A stretch of 64,000 nt of DNA, from assembly GCF_001456955.1 (NCBI RefSeq), contig NZ_KQ758467.1:248001-312000 (forward strand). Reading direction: 5' to 3'. Below the pieces are notes generated by a model. That model was not told the origin of the DNA. It made no database searches and saw nothing but the letters and a program-made list of their open reading frames with translations. The position numbers and the translations under genes were made by a program. The stretch comes from Microbacterium enclense (GTDB lineage: Bacteria; Actinomycetota; Actinomycetes; Actinomycetales; Microbacteriaceae). Positions 59,061 to 64,000 of this stretch are shown in pieces; positions within the stretch are counted from its first letter, which is position 1, and every line of letters starts with the position of its first letter.

Positions 59061-60014
59061 TCAGTCGCGCAACGAGCTCGCGACCTCGGTCAACGCGTCG
59101 GCGGAGCGGCGCAGCTGCGACACCTCGTGGTCGGAGAACGGCGTGCCGGCCACGGGGACGGCGCCCGCCGCACTCACGATCGACGGCACCGACAGGGCCG
59201 TGCCGTCGATGCCGTGGAAGCCGTGCAGCACGGTGCTGACGGGTAGGATCGCGTGCTCGTCGCGCAGGATCGCCTCGACGATGCGAGCGCTCGACAGGCC
59301 GATGGCGTAGTTCGTCGCGCCCTTGCCCTTGATCACCTTGTAGGCCGCGTCGCGGACGTCGACGGCGATGGCATCCAATTCGTCCTGATCGAAGCGCGAA
59401 CCGTCGGGCAGCTCGAACTCCGTGATCGGCACCGAGCCGATGGTCGCGGTCGACCAGAGCGGGAACTCGGTGTCGCCGTGCTCGCCGACGATCCAGGCGT
59501 GCACGCTGGAGGTGGCGACGCCGGCCCGCTGCGCGATCTTCCAGCGCAGGCGCGAGGTGTCGAGCACGGTGCCCGAGGCGAAGATGCGGCGGGTGGGCAG
59601 GCCGGTCGCCTCCTGCGCCAGCACGGTCAGCACGTCGCACGGGTTCGTGACGATGACGTAGACGGCGTTCGGGGCGACCTCGAGCAGCTTGGGCATCATG
59701 TCGCCGATGATGCGGGCATTGGTCGCCGCCAGCTCGGTGCGGGTCTGGCCGGGGTTCTGCTTGGCGCCGGCGGTGATGACGACGACGTGCGAGCCCTCGG
59801 CCACCGACACGTCGCTGCCGCCGATGATGTCGCTCGACCCGGTGAACTGCGTGCCGTGGGCGAGATCGAGCACCTCGGCCTCGACCTTGTCGGTCGCGAT
59901 GTCGTAGAGCGCGACGTGGCGCGCCGAGCCGCGGATGAGCGCGGCATACGCGACGCTCGCTCCCACGCTTCCCGCTCCCACGACCGTCAGCTTGGAGTTC
60001 TCGATCACGCTCAT
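59061..60014 (-). CDS. ldh: L-lactate dehydrogenase
   Basis: 317-residue NAD-dependent enzyme. VVGAGSVGASVAYAAL (Rossmann loop), VITAGAKQNPGQTRTEL with the specificity-loop Gln and active-site Arg, VTNPCDVLT, SGTVLDTSRLR (substrate Arg), and the catalytic His in IVGEHGDTEFPLW. The Gln after AGAK points to lactate rather than malate. CAGGAT ends six bases before the ATG at 60014. Confidence 0.95.
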   Translation of the reverse strand: MSVIENSKLTVVGAGSVGASVAYAALIRGSARHVALYDIATDKVEAEVLDLAHGTQFTGSSDIIGGSDVSVAEGSHVVVITAGAKQNPGQTRTELAATNARIIGDMMPKLLEVAPNAVYVIVTNPCDVLTVLAQEATGLPTRRIFASGTVLDTSRLRWKIAQRAGVATSSVHAWIVGEHGDTEFPLWSTATIGSVPITEFELPDGSRFDQDELDAIAVDVRDAAYKVIKGKGATNYAIGLSSARIVEAILRDEHAILPVSTVLHGFHGIDGTALSVPSIVSAAGAVPVAGTPFSDHEVSQLRRSADALTEVASSLRD

Positions 60015-60020
60015 GGCTCG

Positions 60021-60026
60021 ATCCTG
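60021..60026 (-). promoter_or_regulatory. -10 box of ldh
   Basis: CAGGAT on the minus strand, six bases (CGAGCC) before the ATG. Confidence 0.45.
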
Positions 60027-60260
60027 GCAGTGGCCGCGAGCGCCCTCCAGCGTAGTGGTTCGACGGTGGACGAATGGATGCCGCGGCCTCACGGATGGCG
60101 TGGGCGGGGCCGCGCCGGGCTCCGGAGATCCCCGACGCGGGCGGCCGTGAGGCCGGGCTGCGATGCCCTCGCCGCGCGGTTTCTCCGGAGTCCGGAACGC
60201 CTCACGGCGCCGGAGCACGCCGTGCGGGGGCGCGGATTCGCGGCATCCGCCGATCTGTCG

Positions 60261-60266
60261 TAAGCT
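60261..60266 (+). promoter_or_regulatory. Possible -10 box of tRNA-Ser
   Basis: TAAGCT, ending seven bases before the mature 5' end at 60274; weak TTCGCG 18 bases upstream. Confidence 0.4.
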
Positions 60267-60273
60267 TCTCGGC

Positions 60274-60363
60274 GGTGACGTGTCCGAGCGGCCGAAGGTG
60301 CAACACTCGAAATGTTGTGTAGGTTCACCCCTACCGTGGGTTCAAATCCCACCGTCACCGCCA
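60274..60363 (+). tRNA. tRNA-Ser (CGA)
   Basis: 90 bases including an encoded CCA. Acceptor GGTGACG/CGTCACC with discriminator G; anticodon arm AACACTCGAAATGTT with CGA; long variable arm TGTAGGTTCACCCCTACC; T arm GTGGGTTCAAATCCCAC. Confidence 0.97.
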
Positions 60364-60368
60364 CCACG

Positions 60369-60400
60369 AAGGCCCCGGATCCTCACGGATCCGGGGCCTT
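60369..60400. terminator. Hairpin terminator between tRNA-Ser and the PH-domain gene
   Basis: Perfect 14-bp stem AAGGCCCCGGATCC / GGATCCGGGGCCTT with loop TCAC; no long T-run, may work for both convergent genes. Confidence 0.75.
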
Positions 60401-60419
60401 CGATCTGCGCGATGGGCCG

Positions 60420-60797
60420 TCAGTGCTTGTGGAGCACGGCCCACGCGATCAAGCTGTCGAGGCGGCGGATGTCGGCGCCCTTGGTCACCTTGACCTTGAT
60501 GTGTCCGACCTTCGTCCACAGCTCGATCTCCGCGTCGCGATCGAGGAGACCGCCGGCGTTCTCGGACGACCACATCTCGATGGCCGAATAGGGCAGCGAG
60601 TAGATCTCGACCTTGCGCCCCGTGAGGCCCTGGGCGTCGCGCACGATGAGCCGCTTCGTCGTGAAGGTGGCGGAGTCGCGGAAGGTCTGGAACGACGCGA
60701 CGGCCTGCTCGCCCTCGACCAGGAGCGACGAGATGTCGGCCGGTGTCGGGATCTCGCGCTGCAGGGTCCACGACAGGATCTGACTGGTTTCGACCAT
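60420..60797 (-). CDS. Soluble bacterial PH-domain protein
   Basis: 125 residues forming a single bPH_1 domain: LLVEGEQAVASFQTFRDSATFTTKRLIVRDAQGLTGRKVEIYSLPYSAIEMWSSENAGGLLDRDAEIELW, then KVGHIKVKVTKGADIRRLDSLIAWAVL as the C-terminal strand and helix. No membrane segment. Function unknown. ATG with GAAGGAG about eight bases upstream; TACGGT (minus strand, 60847-60842) may be its -10 box. Confidence 0.8.
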   Translation of the reverse strand: MVETSQILSWTLQREIPTPADISSLLVEGEQAVASFQTFRDSATFTTKRLIVRDAQGLTGRKVEIYSLPYSAIEMWSSENAGGLLDRDAEIELWTKVGHIKVKVTKGADIRRLDSLIAWAVLHKH

Positions 60798-60955
60798 GGG
60801 AATGCTCCTTCGTCCGGCGCCCGTGCTGGCGCGTCGCTCTCACCGTAGCGGCGACGTACCGCGGTCGTCCGGTTCCGATGACGCGGTCGGCGCCGGGTGC
60901 AGGGAGTACTCGAGCCATGCGCGGCAAGCGCTGGCACCGATGCGCTCCGACCTGC

Positions 60956-60961
60956 GACGAT
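60956..60961 (+). promoter_or_regulatory. Possible -10 box of the PAP2 gene
   Basis: GACGAT, six bases before the ATG at 60968; the first base departs from the usual T or C. Confidence 0.25.
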
Positions 60962-60967
60962 TCGCGG

Positions 60968-61648
60968 ATGGATGCCACGACCGACGACACGACCCTGCTC
61001 CCCGATCGGCCGCTCACCGATCCGCGCCGGCCGGTCGCGCTCGTGGTCGGTGTCATCGCGACGGTGCTGTTCGTGGGCCTGCGGTTCGCGGTCGAGCTGA
61101 GCGGTTCCGCCCCCTTGCCGATCGATCAGGCGTGGGATGACGCGATGTCGGCGCTCGCGAACCCCGTGGGCGTGATCGTGGCGTGGGTGCCCGCGATCGT
61201 CGGCGGCACGATCGGCATGATCGTCATCGGCGTCGCGACGACCATCGTGTTCCTCGTCGTGCGTCGCCCCTGGGACGCGCTCAACGTCGCGGCATCCATC
61301 GCGCTCGTCGTGCTGATCGGTGCGCCCCTGGCCGCGGTGATCGCGCGCAGTCGGCCCGCCGACTCCCTCGCCGAGACCGTGGCGACCTCGTTCCCCTCGG
61401 GGCACACGGCCGTGGCGACCACCATCGCCGTCACCCTCGCCCTCATCCTCCGTCGTCGCTGGGTGTGGGTCGTGGGGGCGGCGTGGGTGGTGCTCATGAT
61501 GTGGAGCCGCACGTACCTGCACGCGCACTGGCTGTCGGATGTGGTGGCCGGCTTCCTCGAGGGGGTCGCCGTCGCCACCCTCGTCTGGGCCTTGGTCGAG
61601 GTATGGCGCGTGCGGCGCGCGCAACGCCTTACCCGCGCGTCGGACTGA
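60968..61648 (+). CDS. PAP2-family membrane phosphatase
   Basis: 226 residues with six hydrophobic segments. The phosphatase triad is visible: ARSRPAD, SFPSGHTAVATT (about residue 148) and SRTYLHAHWLSDVVAG (about 178), giving the catalytic His, the second His and Asp. Such enzymes dephosphorylate undecaprenyl diphosphate or phosphatidic/phosphatidylglycerol phosphates. It could be a lipid-carrier recycling enzyme; the substrate cannot be fixed from sequence. Confidence 0.88.
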   Translation: MDATTDDTTLLPDRPLTDPRRPVALVVGVIATVLFVGLRFAVELSGSAPLPIDQAWDDAMSALANPVGVIVAWVPAIVGGTIGMIVIGVATTIVFLVVRRPWDALNVAASIALVVLIGAPLAAVIARSRPADSLAETVATSFPSGHTAVATTIAVTLALILRRRWVWVVGAAWVVLMMWSRTYLHAHWLSDVVAGFLEGVAVATLVWALVEVWRVRRAQRLTRASD

Positions 61649-61652
61649 GCGC

Positions 61653-61658
61653 TATGGT
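61653..61658 (+). promoter_or_regulatory. -10 box of the DUF1206 gene
   Basis: TATGGT, six bases (TCGCGG) before the ATG at 61665. Confidence 0.45.
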
Positions 61659-61664
61659 TCGCGG

Positions 61665-62468
61665 ATGACTTCTGCATCCGCCGCCGCCGACAAGGTCCAG
61701 GACTCGCGCGCCTTCGAGGCCGTCGCCCGCGCCGGCTACGTCGTGCTCGGCCTGCTCCATCTGCTCATCGGACTGATCGCGATCGGCATCGCCACCGGCG
61801 GCGGGGGCGACAGCGCCGACCAGAGCGGAGCGCTGCAGCAGGTGCGGGACACGCCTCTCGGCCTGCCCTTGCTCTGGGTCATCGTGGTGGGCCTCACCGC
61901 CCTGGCCGTCTGGCAGATCGCCGAGGCGATCGTCGAGCGCGACCCGGATGCCGAGAAGCGCTGGGCGCACCGCGCCAAGTTCGTCGGCACCGCCGTCGCT
62001 TACGTCGCGATCGCCGCCACGGCGTTCACCCTCGCCGTGGGCGGGACGTCGGAATCGGCGGAGTCATCGAAGACGCTGACGGCTCAGGTGCTCGCGATGC
62101 CGGGCGGCGTCGCCCTGCTCGTGGTCGTGGGTCTCGGAGTCGCGGCGATCGGCGCCGCGTTCGTGTTCCGCGGGGTGACCCGGGCCTTCGAGAAGCACAT
62201 GTCGATCCCGAGCGGCACCGCCGGCCGGGGCATCCGCACCTTCGGCACCGTCGGGTACGTCGCGAAGGGCATCGCGGTCGGGGTGGCCGGCATCCTGTTC
62301 GTGGTGGCGGCCGTCACGCACGACCCGAACACGGCCGGCGGGATCGACTCGGCGTTGCGTTCCCTCGCGGGCCTGCCGTTCGGCCAGGTCGTGCTGTGGC
62401 TCGTGGGTGCAGGGCTCGTCGTCTACGGCGTGTTCTGCTTCGCGCGGGCCCGCTACGCGCACATGTGA
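61665..62468 (+). CDS. DUF1206 membrane protein
   Basis: 267 residues with six membrane helices arranged as three pairs. Each pair begins with a similar phrase: VARAGYVVLGLLHLLIGLIAI, AKFVGTAVAYVAIAATAFTLA and FGTVGYVAKGIAVGVAGILF, the threefold repeat that defines DUF1206. Function unknown. Confidence 0.88.
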   Translation: MTSASAAADKVQDSRAFEAVARAGYVVLGLLHLLIGLIAIGIATGGGGDSADQSGALQQVRDTPLGLPLLWVIVVGLTALAVWQIAEAIVERDPDAEKRWAHRAKFVGTAVAYVAIAATAFTLAVGGTSESAESSKTLTAQVLAMPGGVALLVVVGLGVAAIGAAFVFRGVTRAFEKHMSIPSGTAGRGIRTFGTVGYVAKGIAVGVAGILFVVAAVTHDPNTAGGIDSALRSLAGLPFGQVVLWLVGAGLVVYGVFCFARARYAHM

Positions 62469-62495
62469 CGACGAGGCACGCCGGCCGCGCTCCGA

Positions 62496-63998
62496 TCACC
62501 GACCGGCGAAGTAGTGCGCTCGCACCTGGGCGGCGGTGAGGGCCGACGTGAAGATGGCGGCGTACTGGATGCGACCGGTGAAGTGGTCGGGGCCGTTGTA
62601 GTCGGATACGCCGATGTTGCGCCCGTTCGTCCAGTAGGTGAGTCGACCGCACCCGATCTTCCAGGTGCCGGTGTAGTTCTGGCCTGTCGTGTAGCCGGTC
62701 CGCGAGTCCACGAGTTCTCCGTCGACGTACAACGCCATTCCGCCGCTCGACAGAGTCGCGACGACGTGGTGCCACGCGCCGTCGGCATAGTCGGACCCGG
62801 CGGGGCTCGCGACCGTCACGCTGGTCCCCGGGAAGACGCCGAACACGACCCGTCCCGCGGCGTCGAGATAGACCAATCGATCCCACCGGCCCTCGGACGA
62901 CCAGGATGCGCCGTCGCCGAACCCGATGATGCGGCCATTGCTGGTGGAGGACGTCTGGAACCACGCCTCGAGGGAGAACGTGTTCGGATTCCTCTGCGAG
63001 CCGGCGACGTAGACGCACTGGGAACCGTCGAAGGTGACCGACGCCTTCGGAGTGTCGCGCACGCAGCCCACGCTGCTCGTCGTCGTCCGGGGCTTCTCGA
63101 AGACTCCGGTGCGTCCGTTCCCCGAGAAATCGGCCTCGGTGAGGCTACCGGTGCCGGACAGGGCGAACGCCGCCCACGTCGACGGCGCCCCGACCGCGGC
63201 TTCGGCCAGTCGGCAGGAGAAGAAGGGGTTGGTCCCCGCGGTGTCGGTGCCGTTGCGGATGCTCGCGGCGAAGGCCGACATCGACGTCGAGACGGTGACG
63301 AGAACGACCACGGCGAGCACCGTGAGGGCGGACAGGGGCAGCACCACGCGACCCGCGCGGCGGTCGGGACGCGGACGCAGACCGGTCGTCGACAGCATGT
63401 CGGGAGGGCGCACGAGCAGCGCGACCAGGAACGGGAGAAGACAGACCGCGACCAGCAGCAGTCGCACCGGCCACGAAGGATCGGGGGTCGGCGCCAGAGT
63501 GTATGCGCCGTTGGCCAAGCGGGTGGTCGTGAGCACGGCGGCATCCTGTCCGCTCCCGAGCCGCGTCGTATCGGCTATCAGGGGGAGGATCCCGGTGTTA
63601 ACGACGTGCATCACCACGCCGTCGCCGCTCTCGGCTGGCCGCCAATCGAGCAGGCGCACGTTGAACCACGGTCTCAGGATGAGCGATATCAGCGTCGTGG
63701 AGAGCGACCACCCCAGCAGGCGAACACTCCATACCCACGGTTGCGCCCGACGAAGGGAGGACACCGCCTCCGTGATGATCGCTCCCACCAGCAACCACGG
63801 AGCCGCAGTGAGCGCGAAACCCCATCCCGGAGCGATCGCGACGGCGCGGCCGAGGATGGCGTCGGGGGAGAGGGACCACCCGTCGGGCGAGCCGTTCAGG
63901 TCGCCCTTCGTCGTGAAGGTGCTGCCCGAGCTCCCGACGAGCCGGTGCGTGATCGTTCGATCATCGATGGTGAAGGTGACGATGTCGCCGATGTCGTA
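62496..63998 (-). CDS. Signal-peptidase-I-like protein fused to a LamG domain (5' end outside window)
   Basis: 500 residues visible; the frame is open to the window edge. It begins YDIGDIVTFTIDDRTITHRLVGSSGSTFTTKGDLNGSPD, the typical second half of a SipW/S26B signal peptidase including the catalytic His of THR; the Ser should lie just outside. Two membrane helices, an outside loop of about 60 residues and two more helices follow. The last 230 residues are a concanavalin/LamG-type domain (NTFSLEAWFQTSS, WHHVVATLSSGGMALYVDGELVDS, FTGRIQYAAIFTSALTAAQV). Probably a membrane enzyme with an extracellular carbohydrate- or protein-binding module. Confidence 0.8.
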   Translation of the reverse strand, partial: YDIGDIVTFTIDDRTITHRLVGSSGSTFTTKGDLNGSPDGWSLSPDAILGRAVAIAPGWGFALTAAPWLLVGAIITEAVSSLRRAQPWVWSVRLLGWSLSTTLISLILRPWFNVRLLDWRPAESGDGVVMHVVNTGILPLIADTTRLGSGQDAAVLTTTRLANGAYTLAPTPDPSWPVRLLLVAVCLLPFLVALLVRPPDMLSTTGLRPRPDRRAGRVVLPLSALTVLAVVVLVTVSTSMSAFAASIRNGTDTAGTNPFFSCRLAEAAVGAPSTWAAFALSGTGSLTEADFSGNGRTGVFEKPRTTTSSVGCVRDTPKASVTFDGSQCVYVAGSQRNPNTFSLEAWFQTSSTSNGRIIGFGDGASWSSEGRWDRLVYLDAAGRVVFGVFPGTSVTVASPAGSDYADGAWHHVVATLSSGGMALYVDGELVDSRTGYTTGQNYTGTWKIGCGRLTYWTNGRNIGVSDYNGPDHFTGRIQYAAIFTSALTAAQVRAHYFAGR

Positions 63999-64000
63999 CC

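Overview
The window comes from a high-GC actinobacterium, most likely a Microbacterium or close Microbacteriaceae relative. The signs are strong G/C third-position bias, the actinobacterial gene order ppa - tilS - hpt - ftsH - folE-folP-folB-folK - DUF3180 - PH-domain pair - DUF2520 - panC - lysS, many start codons lying six bases after a TANNNT or CANNNT hexamer (apparent leaderless transcripts), and a very frequent word GGATGCC/GGCATCC. I see no phage, plasmid, insertion sequence or CRISPR array; the region reads as ordinary chromosome with several families of non-coding repeats.

Layout. 3-4977: end of a urease operon (ureC, ureF, ureG with a histidine-rich tail, ureD) plus a nickel permease. 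4978-5622: degenerate intergenic repeats. 5627-8493: a CGNR zinc-finger protein and a small Cys protein diverging from a 25-bp gap, then recQ. 8494-9383: C/G-rich non-coding DNA with three copies of a 93-bp hairpin repeat, then an acyl-CoA oxidase with an operator-like promoter. 11503-16719: another hairpin repeat, tag, a 43-aa membrane protein, a DEAD-box helicase with a long leader, and a UvrA-like ABC ATPase. 16787-24968 (minus strand): a resolvase-fold protein, a Na+/H+ antiporter, a membrane protein, a redoxin - amidohydrolase - kynureninase operon, a GT2/GtrA glycosyltransferase and a polysaccharide deacetylase. 25075-31127: Gfo/Idh/MocA oxidoreductase, chromate transporter, acyl-CoA ligase with a palindromic operator, and a DHA2 drug exporter with its own palindrome.

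31554-31865 holds a minus-strand tRNA operon (Glu, Asp, Phe) with promoter and terminator. 32081-46301: a Tat-exported M23 peptidase, ppa, tilS, hpt, ftsH, the folate operon with overlapping start/stop codons running into membrane and PH-domain genes, a DUF2520 protein, an unusual panC and lysS. 46252-52144: DUF4192, a small membrane protein, cardiolipin synthase, a duplicated-domain lipoprotein, a frameshifted AbiEi/DUF559-type gene, and an XRE/DUF2975 pair. 52334-58778: clpC, an ArgA-type acetyltransferase, secreted and SseB-like proteins, and radA. 59061-64000: lactate dehydrogenase, tRNA-Ser, a PH-domain protein, a PAP2 phosphatase, DUF1206, and a signal-peptidase-like protein fused to a LamG domain that runs off the right edge.

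Functional links: nickel uptake feeds urease maturation; tilS, lysS and the tRNAs serve translation; ftsH and clpC serve proteolysis; radA, recQ, tag and the UvrA paralogue serve DNA repair; the fol genes make tetrahydrofolate; kynU with its neighbours suggests tryptophan/kynurenine breakdown.
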